Of a DNA stretch of 40,595 nucleotides, positions 16,097-25,819 are shown piece after piece. Every line of letters starts with the position of its first letter. The first letter of the stretch is position 1. The DNA is from JAGORM01 sp964406795 (lineage in GTDB: Bacteria > Patescibacteriota > Microgenomatia > Levybacterales > GWA1-39-11). A program made the translations under genes and the position numbers. Location: contig CAYOTA010000015.1 in assembly GCA_964406795.1 (NCBI GenBank), forward strand, positions 1 to 40,595. The letters are read 5' to 3'. Under the pieces are notes generated by a model. The model saw only the letters and a list, made by a program, of their open reading frames with translations. It had not been told where the DNA came from and did not search any database.

Positions 16097-17488
16097 ATGA
16101 AAAAGAGCATTTTTGATAGAAGAATACCTACCGTTTTTGCCATTCTTTTACTTTTGGGAGGGCTTGTTGTAACATCAATTTTAATACAACAAGGTGTTTT
16201 TACGGTAAGCCAGGCGTCTCCAGAAGATGAACCACGAAATGTTCAACTAGTAAATACAACTGATACCTCTTTTACGGTTATTTTTACGACTAATTCTCCC
16301 ACTGTTGCAGCCATTAACATCCAGAATACAAATCCTCCAACCCTTGTATATGATAAAAGAGATTCGAGCGGAAAAAAGGGATTTCTCACGCATTTCATAA
16401 CTGTTACCTCCCTTGACCCAAACAGTCTCTATGAATTTAGCATTCTTTCAAATGGGAAAAATTACCTAGATCAAGGAAAACTGTATACAATCAAAACTGG
16501 GGATAAATCTGACAGTAAATCCGCTACCTATCCTCTTGCGGGTTCAGTTTTATTACCTGATGGCACTCCCGGAGCTGACACACTTATTATTGTAAAAATT
16601 CCAAACGCTCTCCCTATAGGAGCTGTAACAGACCCGCAAGGAAACTACCGCATCTCATCAAATAATATACGGGACACACAAACAGGTGATCTGATACTGC
16701 TAGAGCCTAAAACTCCAATTCAAATAACAGCCATGCAAAAAGATGCGACTTCTCAGGTAACGTATGACTATGCACCGGGAGACACAGTACCTCCCATCAC
16801 ACTCACAAATAATTACTCATTTATTGCAAGCGAGGAAACTCCTGTGAGTACAGATGAAGCATCTCTCCTAGCTCTTCCTACTGGATCGAGAAAGACAACT
16901 AGCCTTGCAGTAACAATTCCAAAACCTAATCAAACATTTATTGATTCACGACCTCAATTTAGAGGGACTGCAACACCTAACACAACAGTAAGGCTTATTA
17001 TTACATCTGAAAAAAACATAGAGGCTCAAATAAAATCTGACGCGCAAGGAAATTGGGCATTCAGACCGAACGCAAGTATTGCCCCGGGAACACGAACCCT
17101 AACCGCTTCCCAATCACAACCCTCAGCTCAAAGAACCGTGTCGTTTCAAATACTTGCATCAGGCTCACAAATTGCCGAAAGTGCAACCGCTTCTGCAACC
17201 GTTACACCAACAGTACGAGTAACACTAATACCCACCGTAACACTTACTCCAACACTTACCCCAACTGGCAGCGTCATCGTTACGCCAACAGCTGTACTTG
17301 TAACCTCAGTGCCGTCTGCAACTGTAACACCTATTCCTATAGTAACACCTACTATACTTAATGTTGTTATCACAAGTCCTCCCCAGAAAACGATTCCTCC
17401 AACAGGAAATTCAGCGTTTACAATTATCTTGACAACACTCTCCGTTGCCTTTATAGTGGCAGGATCTGCATTCTTGTTTATGCTGTAG
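16097..17488 (+). CDS. Multi-domain surface protein with Thr/Pro-rich stalk
   Basis: 463 residues. A signal/anchor helix spans residues 11-32. It is followed by a fibronectin-III-like domain (about 45-135), a carboxypeptidase-regulatory-like beta domain (about 145-240, GTPGADTLIIV and DPQGNYRIS), and a bacterial Ig-like domain (about 270-355, PRPQF-type RPQFRGTATPNTTV, DAQGNWAF). A Thr/Val/Pro stalk covers about 365-425. The end is PPTGN plus a hydrophobic helix without a basic tail. It is probably exposed on the cell surface, anchored at one or both ends. Cotranscription with pilN/pilO-like genes suggests an envelope or adhesion role. Confidence 0.65.
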   Translation: MKKSIFDRRIPTVFAILLLLGGLVVTSILIQQGVFTVSQASPEDEPRNVQLVNTTDTSFTVIFTTNSPTVAAINIQNTNPPTLVYDKRDSSGKKGFLTHFITVTSLDPNSLYEFSILSNGKNYLDQGKLYTIKTGDKSDSKSATYPLAGSVLLPDGTPGADTLIIVKIPNALPIGAVTDPQGNYRISSNNIRDTQTGDLILLEPKTPIQITAMQKDATSQVTYDYAPGDTVPPITLTNNYSFIASEETPVSTDEASLLALPTGSRKTTSLAVTIPKPNQTFIDSRPQFRGTATPNTTVRLIITSEKNIEAQIKSDAQGNWAFRPNASIAPGTRTLTASQSQPSAQRTVSFQILASGSQIAESATASATVTPTVRVTLIPTVTLTPTLTPTGSVIVTPTAVLVTSVPSATVTPIPIVTPTILNVVITSPPQKTIPPTGNSAFTIILTTLSVAFIVAGSAFLFML

Positions 17489-17491
17489 AAA

Positions 17492-18772
17492 ATGAAAAAA
17501 ATTGCAATTGTAGGTGCCGGATTTACCGGTTTATCAGCCGGCTATTATAGCTCCAAAAAGGGGCATCAAGTTGAAATCTTTGAACTGGATACAAAACCGG
17601 GTGGTTTGGCAGTAGGATACAAAGAAAAAGGATGGGATTGGAGTCTTGAGTCACACTATCATCATTGGTTTACGAATGACAAACACGTGCTGGATTTAGC
17701 AGCAGAAATTAACCACAAAGTTGAGATACAACGTCCTAAAACATCATCTTTTGTAGGAGGTAACATTTATCAACTTGACTCCCCTATTTCTTTATTAAAA
17801 TTTCCAAAACTTACTATTTTTGAAAGACTGAGGATGGGGGTGTCCATTGCACTTCTTAAGTATAATCCCATTTGGAAACCTCTTGAAAAATACAAGGCAG
17901 AACCCTACTTAATAAAATCCATGGGACAAAAAACGTATAACTTAATTTGGAAGCCGCTTATGGACAATAAGCTAGGCAACTATGCAAAGGACGTTTCTTT
18001 GGCGTGGTTTTGGGCACGAATCTTCAAGAGAACAGAAAATCTTGCATATCCTGATGGAGGCTTTTTAGAATTTGCCAATCACCTACAAAAAGTGATTGAG
18101 AAAAAAGGAGGAGTTTTCAATTACAAAACTGAGGTTGTAAAACTTTCGTCAACAGGAACACCAACACTTGAATTTAAAACAAAAGACGGTAAAACAAAAA
18201 TTAAAGAGTATGACTTAGTTATTGTTACAACTCCCTCTTTCTTATTTAAGAAAATTGCACGAGACCTTCCTGAGTCATACACACATAGCCTTTCAAAACT
18301 GGTTGGAATAGGAGCCGTTAACTTAATTCTTAGATTAAACCAGCCATTCTTCAAGAATAATACATACTGGCTTAATATGTGTGACCTTAAGTCCCCCATT
18401 TTAGCACTCGTAGAACACACAAACTTTATGGACAAAAAACACTATAATAATGAGCACCTTTTGTATATTGGAAATTATATGGAAGTATCAGACACTCGCT
18501 TTAAAATGGATGAAGAAAAACTTTTAGCACTCTACGACCCTTGGCTTCAAAAAATTAACCCTGACTACAAAAAATATATAACAAGCAAAACAGTATTCCG
18601 TGCTCCTTTTGCTCAACCAATTATATTTACAAATTATTCAAAGCGCATACCGGAACACATTACTCCTTTGAAAAACGTATACCTAGCAAATATTGAACAG
18701 GTATACCCTTGGGACAGGGGAACAAATTACGCAGTAGAATTAGGACAAAAGGTAGTTGAAATGTATACATAG
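17492..18772 (+). CDS. FAD-dependent oxidoreductase, amine oxidase/protoporphyrinogen oxidase-like
   Basis: A 426-residue flavoprotein. The Rossmann dinucleotide-binding motif is GAGFTGLSAGYY (residues 8-19), with an acidic residue after beta2 (EIFELD) and the GGLA segment. A YPWDRGTNYAVELG segment near the C-terminus is the second FAD-contacting region of this superfamily. It starts four bases after the surface protein and precedes three GT-C-like membrane proteins. A role in cell-envelope lipid or sugar modification is possible. The substrate is not evident. Confidence 0.75.
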   Translation: MKKIAIVGAGFTGLSAGYYSSKKGHQVEIFELDTKPGGLAVGYKEKGWDWSLESHYHHWFTNDKHVLDLAAEINHKVEIQRPKTSSFVGGNIYQLDSPISLLKFPKLTIFERLRMGVSIALLKYNPIWKPLEKYKAEPYLIKSMGQKTYNLIWKPLMDNKLGNYAKDVSLAWFWARIFKRTENLAYPDGGFLEFANHLQKVIEKKGGVFNYKTEVVKLSSTGTPTLEFKTKDGKTKIKEYDLVIVTTPSFLFKKIARDLPESYTHSLSKLVGIGAVNLILRLNQPFFKNNTYWLNMCDLKSPILALVEHTNFMDKKHYNNEHLLYIGNYMEVSDTRFKMDEEKLLALYDPWLQKINPDYKKYITSKTVFRAPFAQPIIFTNYSKRIPEHITPLKNVYLANIEQVYPWDRGTNYAVELGQKVVEMYT

Positions 18773-18782
18773 TGCCTTTTTT

Positions 18783-20423
18783 ATGAAATCAATTTTTTTC
18801 TTCCTACGTAATAATAAATTTTCAATTTTCTTTTTTTGTATTTTGTTCATTTTTTCATATTGGCTTATGTTCTCTACGTTTGGATATGAGAATGGAAATA
18901 TTTTAGTGGCGTCTAAAGCATGGTCTGACTTTGGGTCCCACATTCCCTTGATACGTTCATTTTCAATGGGGTGGAACTTTCCACCCGAATACCCTCTTTT
19001 TACTGGAGAGCCAATTCGGTACCATTTTCTTTTTTATGCATTTGTTGGATTTCTTGAACGAATTGGACTTCCTATAGATTTAGCCCTGAATTTCCCCTCA
19101 GCTGTTTTATTTTTCTTACTGCTTGTAGCAATTTATGCATTTGCAAAAGCACTTTTTAAATCACGATTCGTCGGCGCCTTATCGGTTCTGTTTTTTCTGC
19201 TCAATGGCTCATTTAGCTTTTTATATTTCTTTAAAGAAAATTCATTATCTATAGACTCTATTCGAATAATTACAGAAAGTACAAAATTTGTTTCTTTTAA
19301 TCCGTATTATGGGGATAGCTTGGTTTCCGCATTTTGGAATTTGAATATCTATACAAACCAAAGACACCTTGCAGCTGCCTTTGCTTTTTCACTGATACTG
19401 CTATTACTATTTCTAAGACCTGTTCTAAAAAACAGAAACAGCAATAGCATTAGTATTCCATTTATTCTTGGAATTTCACTTGGTCTCTCATTTTACTTTC
19501 ACCTAGCAGCTTTTGGTATGACTGGAATAATTATTCTATTGTTATCAATGTTATTTAAAAAGTTGCGAGGAGGCGGCATTATAGTTTTGGCAACTGCAGG
19601 TATTCTCGCACTGCCGCAATATCTTTATATGAACCAGCAAGCAGGAGCATTTAGTTTGATATTCAAAGTTGGATATCTAACACCTTCGCCTGTTACCTTA
19701 TCTTCATTTATTAATTATTGGGTTCTAAATTTGGGCCTACACTTTTTACTTATTCCAATAGGTTTTATACTAGCACCTAAAACAGTTAAAAAAATCTGTA
19801 TCGCATTTTTTGCTTTTTTTGTGATAGGTAATGTATTTCAGTTTTCACCTGAGATGGCAGCTAATCACAAATTCTTCAACTACTTTATGCTAATTGGAGG
19901 GATGTTATCAGCATATGCAATTTATATTTTGTGGAAAAAGAATGTTTTTCTAAAACCTTTGGCAGGTATTATTACTTTCTTTCTCATTCTATCCGGCGTT
20001 ATAGATATATTTCCTATTTATAATGACACGAAAGTAAATCTTCCCGACTATCCCCAGAATAAAGACGTTGCATGGATTTTGAAAAATACATCTCCTAATT
20101 CTGTATTTTTAAATACTACCTATTTTGTGCCGCCCGAAAGTTTGGCCGGACGCCGTGTACTTTATGGCTGGCCGTATTTTGCATGGAGCCAAGGGTATGA
20201 CACAAAAAAACGCGGGGAGTATGTGGCGCAAGTCCTATCACAATCAGATGTACGAGAATTCTGTATTCTTTCAGTTAACACATTTAGATATTTGAGAACT
20301 TCAAGTACTCCTGACGGGGACTTTCCACCAACCAATCCTCAGCTACTTATGTCATTAACACCAGCATATACAAACCCACAATCTGGTATAGCAATTTATG
20401 ATCTACAGCAAAACTGCCCATAA
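18783..20423 (+). CDS. Polytopic membrane protein, GT-C/DUF2298-like
   Basis: About 546 residues with ten or more hydrophobic segments. The first extracytoplasmic loop has WSDFGSHIPLIRSF and EPIRYHFLFY, resembling the loop of DUF2298/GT-C proteins that use lipid-phosphate sugars. The C-terminus is a soluble domain (residues about 440-546). I use the ATG at 18783 because an upstream TTG at 18756 overlaps the oxidoreductase. It overlaps the next gene by 26 bases. It is probably a glycosyltransferase acting on the outer face of the membrane, by analogy. Confidence 0.6.
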   Translation: MKSIFFFLRNNKFSIFFFCILFIFSYWLMFSTFGYENGNILVASKAWSDFGSHIPLIRSFSMGWNFPPEYPLFTGEPIRYHFLFYAFVGFLERIGLPIDLALNFPSAVLFFLLLVAIYAFAKALFKSRFVGALSVLFFLLNGSFSFLYFFKENSLSIDSIRIITESTKFVSFNPYYGDSLVSAFWNLNIYTNQRHLAAAFAFSLILLLLFLRPVLKNRNSNSISIPFILGISLGLSFYFHLAAFGMTGIIILLLSMLFKKLRGGGIIVLATAGILALPQYLYMNQQAGAFSLIFKVGYLTPSPVTLSSFINYWVLNLGLHFLLIPIGFILAPKTVKKICIAFFAFFVIGNVFQFSPEMAANHKFFNYFMLIGGMLSAYAIYILWKKNVFLKPLAGIITFFLILSGVIDIFPIYNDTKVNLPDYPQNKDVAWILKNTSPNSVFLNTTYFVPPESLAGRRVLYGWPYFAWSQGYDTKKRGEYVAQVLSQSDVREFCILSVNTFRYLRTSSTPDGDFPPTNPQLLMSLTPAYTNPQSGIAIYDLQQNCP

Positions 20424-21657
20424 TTCTTGTATTTATAAACTCCTCCATAATCAAAAAATTATTCTTTTGTGTTTATGTCTTATTCTCATAGTGCTTTCTT
20501 TACCTGCACGCTTGTACATGCTCCAAGAACTTCCTCCTTTAATAATTGATGAACCGGCATATTTACGAGATATAAATTATATGATTAAAACAAAAAATTT
20601 TAATCCTGCAGCTCCTCAATGGGATGGAAGTCAAGCGTTTTTAGATTACTACGTGTCTCTTTTCTTTATTCTTTTTTTTAAAATGGATGGTTTGCTTGCA
20701 TTACGAATCTCGTCAGTAGTGTATAGCCTGCTTGGAATTATTGCATTCTTTTTTATAACTCGTCTGTATACAAATAATAAAATCGCATTTTTCACTTCAA
20801 TGTTATTTTCCTCAAGTTATTTTTATCTGGAATTTTCCCGAGTAGGGTGGAATGTAATACATGCGCTATCTTTAGGTCTTGTAAGTTTACTTTTTGTACT
20901 GATGATTATAAAAGGAAAACGTGCAATTTTATATTCATTGATTGCTGGAATTTTTGCGGCTCTTTGTTTTTATTCGTACAGGGGAGGTAGCATATATATT
21001 GCCTGCTGTTATCTTATCTTTTTTGTCGAATTCGCAAAGAAAAGAAATAAAAAAGTGCTCATTAACATCGTAATATTTACGCTTGTTTCGGTAGGGTTAT
21101 CAATACCTTGGATCATATCAATTCTACAAAATTATGAATTCTATATGTTGAGGCAAAATATAATTTCAATCTTTGAAGCAAAATTACCTTACGTTGGACG
21201 CGACTCATGGACAGGTGTATTTCTGTACCAAGTTGCAATGACTATAAGGTCATGGATATATATGATTCCCATTACCGGCAACGGCGGACATGTTGAAAAT
21301 TATCGATACCTTCCATTTATATTCCCGATAATAAACGCCTTACTAATTCCCTTTTACTGGACAGGAATTATAGTAATGGTAAAAAATTACAAAACATTTT
21401 ATCCGTTTCTTTTTATTTTTGTTTCTGGACTTGTCTTCACCCAAATCTTAACCATGTATCCCCCTAATGGGGCACGGGGATTAATTGTTTTACCTGTCAT
21501 ATATCTTACAGTAGCAATCTCACTTTTTAAATTCCAACAATACTATGCGTATCACAAATACACCTCTGTAATTCTTGCACTTTTTACGTTTGCTGTCTGC
21601 GTTTTTGATATCCTTTTTTACTTTTACTGGATGTCATGGATTAAAGTTGCGCTATAG
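20398..21657 (+). CDS. GT-C family (PMT/ArnT-like) membrane glycosyltransferase
   Basis: 419 residues with about ten membrane helices. The first loop contains PPLIIDEPAYLRDI, an acidic DE pair typical of GT-C enzymes of the PMT/ArnT/GT83 type. It is followed by conserved-type GGSIYIACCY and PPNGARGLIVLP segments. It probably transfers a sugar from a polyprenyl-phosphate donor to an extracytoplasmic acceptor. It overlaps the preceding gene by 26 bases in another frame, suggesting coupled translation. It is shorter than most ArnT-like enzymes and lacks a large soluble C-terminal domain. Confidence 0.65.
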   Translation: MIYSKTAHNSCIYKLLHNQKIILLCLCLILIVLSLPARLYMLQELPPLIIDEPAYLRDINYMIKTKNFNPAAPQWDGSQAFLDYYVSLFFILFFKMDGLLALRISSVVYSLLGIIAFFFITRLYTNNKIAFFTSMLFSSSYFYLEFSRVGWNVIHALSLGLVSLLFVLMIIKGKRAILYSLIAGIFAALCFYSYRGGSIYIACCYLIFFVEFAKKRNKKVLINIVIFTLVSVGLSIPWIISILQNYEFYMLRQNIISIFEAKLPYVGRDSWTGVFLYQVAMTIRSWIYMIPITGNGGHVENYRYLPFIFPIINALLIPFYWTGIIVMVKNYKTFYPFLFIFVSGLVFTQILTMYPPNGARGLIVLPVIYLTVAISLFKFQQYYAYHKYTSVILALFTFAVCVFDILFYFYWMSWIKVAL

Positions 21658-21692
21658 CACTTCTGCATCTCGTATCTTTAGCCTAGATTCTA

Positions 21693-21698
21693 TATAAT
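21693..21698 (+). promoter_or_regulatory. Predicted -10 box for the DUF2298 gene
   Basis: A perfect TATAAT ends nine bases before a GTG and twelve before the ATG of the next gene. No good -35 is visible. Confidence 0.4.
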
Positions 21699-21709
21699 AT
21701 TGTATTGTG

Positions 21710-23929
21710 ATGGGACAGGATTTTTTATACATAGTTCAGTGGTGGATTATTCTTTTTGCAATTGGCATTGCATTTCTTCCGCTTACCAAATTATTGTTTA
21801 GTAACGCAAAAGACTCATTCTACATATTTTCTAAAGTATTAGGCATTGGCATCTTATCGTATATTCTCTTATTATTCGGAACACTCAGAATTCTTCCATT
21901 TTCTACAGTAAGTATATTTGGAGTTTTTGTTATTGCACTTGCAGTAAATATCTACCTTTATAGAACACTACTTAAAAAACCTAGAATTAAAATTTCAAAA
22001 ATTCTTATACTAGAGGAGTTATTATTTTTTGTGTGTCTTACTGCATGGAGTTATGTCAGAGGCTTTGAACCAAGTATTTATGGGCTCGAAAAATATATGG
22101 ATTTTGGTTTTGTAAACTCTATTTTGAGAAGCACATATTTCCCTCCGCAAGATATGTGGTTTACACCATACTCAATTAATTATTACTTTTTTGGACACTT
22201 AACAACAGCTGTACTTACAAAACTTTCTGGACTTAATCCGGCAATCACCTATAATCTTATGATTGCAACCCTCTTTGCCTTTTGTGCGGTTGGGGGATTT
22301 AGTATCGTATTTAATCTCTTATCTGATAAAGGAATTAAACGCGCAATATGTGGGGGTATTGTTGGGGGAATGCTTATTTCATTGTCAGGAAATCTTCATA
22401 CCATATACGCATTTTTCCAAACGTATAACGGAGAGAAGCCAGTGCCACTCTGGACTCTAACATTTTTACCAAATCTTTTTCCTAATGGATATTGGTATCC
22501 AAACGCAACAAGATTTATTCCGTTTACAATCCATGAATTCCCTTTGTATTCGTTTGTAGTGTCAGACTTGCATGCTCATGTTTTAGATATCCCGTTTGTT
22601 TTACTGACAATTGCGCTACTTTTAACAATTGTAAAATATCAAATAATTTCCAAACTGCATATTATTATTTTGGCACTTCTACTTTCAATTATGTATATGA
22701 CGAATGTTTGGGATAGCGCAATCTATCTTTTTCTATTTGGCTTGGTTCTTATATATAAATATAACAACAATGCAACTATATCGTTTTATAAAAAACCCAA
22801 TAAGTTTGGTATTCTAAAGATAAAAAAAATAACAGGATTCAGAAATTACTTTCTTCGCATCGGTATCACTGGAGGGTTAACTATTATTCTCTTTGTCCTG
22901 TTAACCCTTCCCTTTTCTCTTACGTTTAAACCGTTTGTTTCAGGAATAGGTGTTATATGTCCTCCTGACTTTTTAACAGAAATAAAAATTCATAAGTCTA
23001 CATCAGGAGATTATATTTTAGGAAAAATTGGACCTTTTCTTTTTGAAAAAGGCCACTGCCAAAAGTCGGAATTGTATCAGTTGGCTACCCTTTACGGTTT
23101 TTTTATATTTTTTGTATTTTCATTTTTTGTAGTATTTATTAATTCTTTTAGAAAGAGTGCTAGAGTTATATCAGATTTTTCAACAAATATTTTTGTGATA
23201 CTTCTTACTTTTCTTGCAGCCGTATTAATTGTAGTTCCTGAGTTTATATATGCAAAGGATATTTATCCTCAACATTACAGAGCCAATACTATGTTTAAGC
23301 TTGTATACCAATCATTTATGATTTTGAGCCTCGTTTCGGCATATACAATCTTTTATATAGTAGGTAAGAAAGCACACACATTACTTCAAAAAATTATGTA
23401 TTGTGCGTTTTTAATAACAACATTAATTCTGCTTATTTTAGTCATGATATATCCATATTTTGCAATTCCAGCATACTACGGAGAGCTTAAAACATATAAG
23501 GGAATCAATGGATTAGAATACTTAAAAAATCTTCGTCTTGGAGATTATGAAACCATAAACTATATTAATGCAAATATTCCAAACCAACCAGTAATTATGG
23601 AAGCACAGGGCGATTCGTACACGGACTATGCAAGAATTTCAGCTAATACGGGGCTTCCGACTGTACTGGGATGGACGGTTCATGAGTGGTTATGGCGTGG
23701 ATCATACGATATCCCGTCTCCTAGAATTGGGGAGGTTAAAACATTTTATGAAGGTGGCCTAGCTGACGCTAAAGGGATAATTAAAAAATATAACATTAAA
23801 TATATTCACGTTGGAAATTTAGAACGGGAAAAATATCCATTAGTTAACGATGAAAAATTTAAAGCTCTAGGAAAAGAGATTTTTAGAAGTACAGACGGAT
23901 CAACCGTTTTGTATCAAATTACGGAGTAG
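21710..23929 (+). CDS. DUF2298 ('YYY') polytopic membrane protein
   Basis: About 739 residues with more than a dozen membrane helices. Strong DUF2298 hallmarks: EKYMDFGFVNSIL, PPQDMWFTPYSINYYFFGH (the YYY-type segment, residues about 145-163) and HEFPLYSFVVSDLHAHVLD. This family occurs in Chloroflexi, archaea and CPR and is related to GT-C glycosyltransferases; its reaction is not established. I use ATG 21710, although GTG 21707 is possible. It ends convergently with the LCP gene, overlapping by 11 bases. Confidence 0.85.
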   Translation: MGQDFLYIVQWWIILFAIGIAFLPLTKLLFSNAKDSFYIFSKVLGIGILSYILLLFGTLRILPFSTVSIFGVFVIALAVNIYLYRTLLKKPRIKISKILILEELLFFVCLTAWSYVRGFEPSIYGLEKYMDFGFVNSILRSTYFPPQDMWFTPYSINYYFFGHLTTAVLTKLSGLNPAITYNLMIATLFAFCAVGGFSIVFNLLSDKGIKRAICGGIVGGMLISLSGNLHTIYAFFQTYNGEKPVPLWTLTFLPNLFPNGYWYPNATRFIPFTIHEFPLYSFVVSDLHAHVLDIPFVLLTIALLLTIVKYQIISKLHIIILALLLSIMYMTNVWDSAIYLFLFGLVLIYKYNNNATISFYKKPNKFGILKIKKITGFRNYFLRIGITGGLTIILFVLLTLPFSLTFKPFVSGIGVICPPDFLTEIKIHKSTSGDYILGKIGPFLFEKGHCQKSELYQLATLYGFFIFFVFSFFVVFINSFRKSARVISDFSTNIFVILLTFLAAVLIVVPEFIYAKDIYPQHYRANTMFKLVYQSFMILSLVSAYTIFYIVGKKAHTLLQKIMYCAFLITTLILLILVMIYPYFAIPAYYGELKTYKGINGLEYLKNLRLGDYETINYINANIPNQPVIMEAQGDSYTDYARISANTGLPTVLGWTVHEWLWRGSYDIPSPRIGEVKTFYEGGLADAKGIIKKYNIKYIHVGNLEREKYPLVNDEKFKALGKEIFRSTDGSTVLYQITE

Positions 23930-25076
23930 GAGCTGTTGACTTCTTTACAATAATATCTGTTTCAGAAATTTCACATTCACTCCCTGATATAACACATGCC
24001 ACAAACTTTTTTATTTCTGAGTAATTGTCTACACCAAAACGAGGAGATAATACCCACTGATACTCAACTTCTTCTGATAATGGAGGATTTATTAACAGCC
24101 CATACCGCTTTTCAGAAACGTCCCCTACATCCAGCACATAGCTATCTATTTGTGCCCCCTTCATTTTTTGTGCCAGTTTTATAAAGTCGTCATACTCTTC
24201 TTCTTTTATATCTGTTGCAATATTGTCTTTTAAAATTCCAATAATTCCAATAACCTTTAAGGGATTAGCAAGTGTTCCTAAAGATAAGACTTTTTCCCGT
24301 ATTGCATTGATAACATTCTGCTGTCTTTTTGAACGCGCAAAATCTGACCCTTCTTTTCCCAATGCATGTCTGGACCGTACAAACTGAAGCGCTGTTTTTC
24401 CGTCCATATACTGTACTCCTTTATTTATTTGTAGACGTTGAAAACGACAAGGGAAAATATCAAATTCTGTTGCCGATGCTGTTGCGATTTGTGCAGAAAA
24501 GGAGGCAATTCCATCTTCCGTATGACCACATAATTCGTCTTCTTTCCCTTCAACAGGATATGCATAGTCATCCAGTCTGTTTTCAACCGTTACATCAACT
24601 CCACCCAATAAATCAATTAATTTTTCAAACCCTGAAAAATCTATAACAACTGCGTAGTCCGGAGAAACACCTGTTAGCGAATTAACGGCAGCTCGAGATA
24701 ATAAAATTCCTTGTTTATTTTTCTGCTGTCCCTCAGCATATACTTTGTTTATCTTACTTTTTGTAGATGTTAAATATAAATCTCTTGGAATTGAAATCAT
24801 AGTTACTCTATTTTTTTCAGGATTAATGTTGGCAAGTATTATTGTGTCAGTTAAATCAGGCCCATCATGCAACCCGCCACCCTTTCCAAGAAGCAAAATA
24901 TTTACACTTCCATCTTTTGTTTGTTTAACATCAACTCGTCTGTCAATTGTTAGTCCCCAAAAAAGTGAAAAATATCTAACTAAGAGTAGTATGATTATTA
25001 TTAAAATAAATAGACCGCCCCAGATAAAAAGATTGCGCCTATTATTTTTTTTTCCTTGTTGTGTGTGTCTTTCCAT
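23919..25076 (-). CDS. LytR-CpsA-Psr (LCP) family wall-polymer ligase
   Basis: A 385-residue membrane-anchored extracellular enzyme. A basic N-terminus and membrane helix (about 15-37) precede the LCP domain. That domain shows NILLLGKGG, DLTDT with the catalytic-type acids, SIPRDLY, and FVRSRH...DFARSKRQQ, the LCP phospho-polyprenyl site. An insertion with two Cys (CGHTED, PCRF) between about 185 and 215 may form a disulphide. LCP proteins attach anionic glycopolymers to peptidoglycan or protein. It starts one base after tpiA, so the two share a transcript. Confidence 0.9.
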   Translation of the reverse strand: MERHTQQGKKNNRRNLFIWGGLFILIIIILLLVRYFSLFWGLTIDRRVDVKQTKDGSVNILLLGKGGGLHDGPDLTDTIILANINPEKNRVTMISIPRDLYLTSTKSKINKVYAEGQQKNKQGILLSRAAVNSLTGVSPDYAVVIDFSGFEKLIDLLGGVDVTVENRLDDYAYPVEGKEDELCGHTEDGIASFSAQIATASATEFDIFPCRFQRLQINKGVQYMDGKTALQFVRSRHALGKEGSDFARSKRQQNVINAIREKVLSLGTLANPLKVIGIIGILKDNIATDIKEEEYDDFIKLAQKMKGAQIDSYVLDVGDVSEKRYGLLINPPLSEEVEYQWVLSPRFGVDNYSEIKKFVACVISGSECEISETDIIVKKSTAPTP

Positions 25077-25077
25077 T

Positions 25078-25755
25078 TTAAAATGCCTGCATCATATCGG
25101 CCAGTGAATCTACATCCAAACTGCTATTTCCCACCAGTACTCCTACCACGTCTGGAATAGACATGATGGATGCAATATTTTGCGGATTTACACTTCCGCC
25201 ATAATAAAAGCGTGCTTGCGGATAGCGAGATTTCAAAACACTTACTACACGCTCTATATGAGTGGTATCATCAACCTGCGCGTTTTCCTGAAACGTAGAA
25301 ATTGCTGTTGGGGGCTCGTACATAATTTCTGAAACATTGTCAGGAATTGCAGCTTGCTCATCCTGAACACAGTAAAGTGGAGTCAAACCATATTTGAGTG
25401 CCTGCTGCACTTTGGCTCTCGCATCCTGGTCTGTTTCATGATTATAGCGTCGTCTCTCAGAATGGTTTATGAGGACAAACTGGCAAAATTCAGATAATTG
25501 CTTACCATTTACCTCTCCAGTATATGCCCCAGCCTCATTTGATGAGATGTTTTGTGCGCCGATTTTAACCGGTAGTCCTTCAGTTTCACAGTACACATAA
25601 GCTGCCGACAAGGAAGTGAGAGCGGGCAAAATAATTATCTCTTTATTGGCTGTAGGAAGCTCTGCCCAGGCTGCTGAAAGCGAGTCCAGAAACAAGACAG
25701 TTTCTTCGGCGGTTTTGTTGGATTTCCAGTTTGCAATAATACGTTTTTTGTCCAT
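25078..25755 (-). CDS. tpiA: Triosephosphate isomerase, short form
   Basis: Interconverts DHAP and glyceraldehyde 3-phosphate. With the ATG at 25755 it is 225 residues, against about 250 in most bacteria. N9 and K11 in ANWKSNK, H98 in INHSERR and catalytic Glu147 in YEPP are present, as is the YGGSVNP phosphate loop. INHSE and EPP resemble the archaeal version rather than bacterial GHSERR/EPVWAIGTG. The start is supported by a TTACAA-17-TATAAT promoter inside the longer open frame. It is cotranscribed with the LCP gene. Confidence 0.92.
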   Translation of the reverse strand: MDKKRIIANWKSNKTAEETVLFLDSLSAAWAELPTANKEIIILPALTSLSAAYVYCETEGLPVKIGAQNISSNEAGAYTGEVNGKQLSEFCQFVLINHSERRRYNHETDQDARAKVQQALKYGLTPLYCVQDEQAAIPDNVSEIMYEPPTAISTFQENAQVDDTTHIERVVSVLKSRYPQARFYYGGSVNPQNIASIMSIPDVVGVLVGNSSLDVDSLADMMQAF

Positions 25756-25776
25756 AGGAGAATGGTATAATAAACC

Positions 25777-25805
25777 ATTATAGCGGACTTTCATACTATT
25801 TGTAA
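25777..25805 (-). promoter_or_regulatory. Predicted tpiA-LCP promoter
   Basis: On the minus strand TTACAA (25800-25805), a 17-base spacer and TATAAT (25777-25782) precede the tpiA ATG by 22 bases, giving a leader of about 15 bases. This excludes the longer tpiA frame beginning at 25830. Confidence 0.65.
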
Positions 25806-25819
25806 CTACTTCCATAGAT

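Noticed and set aside
17053..17361. Extra plus-strand reading frame rich in Asn/Thr/Tyr
   Set aside because: It is a frame-shifted reading of the Thr/Pro-rich stalk of the surface protein, with low complexity and no start signal.
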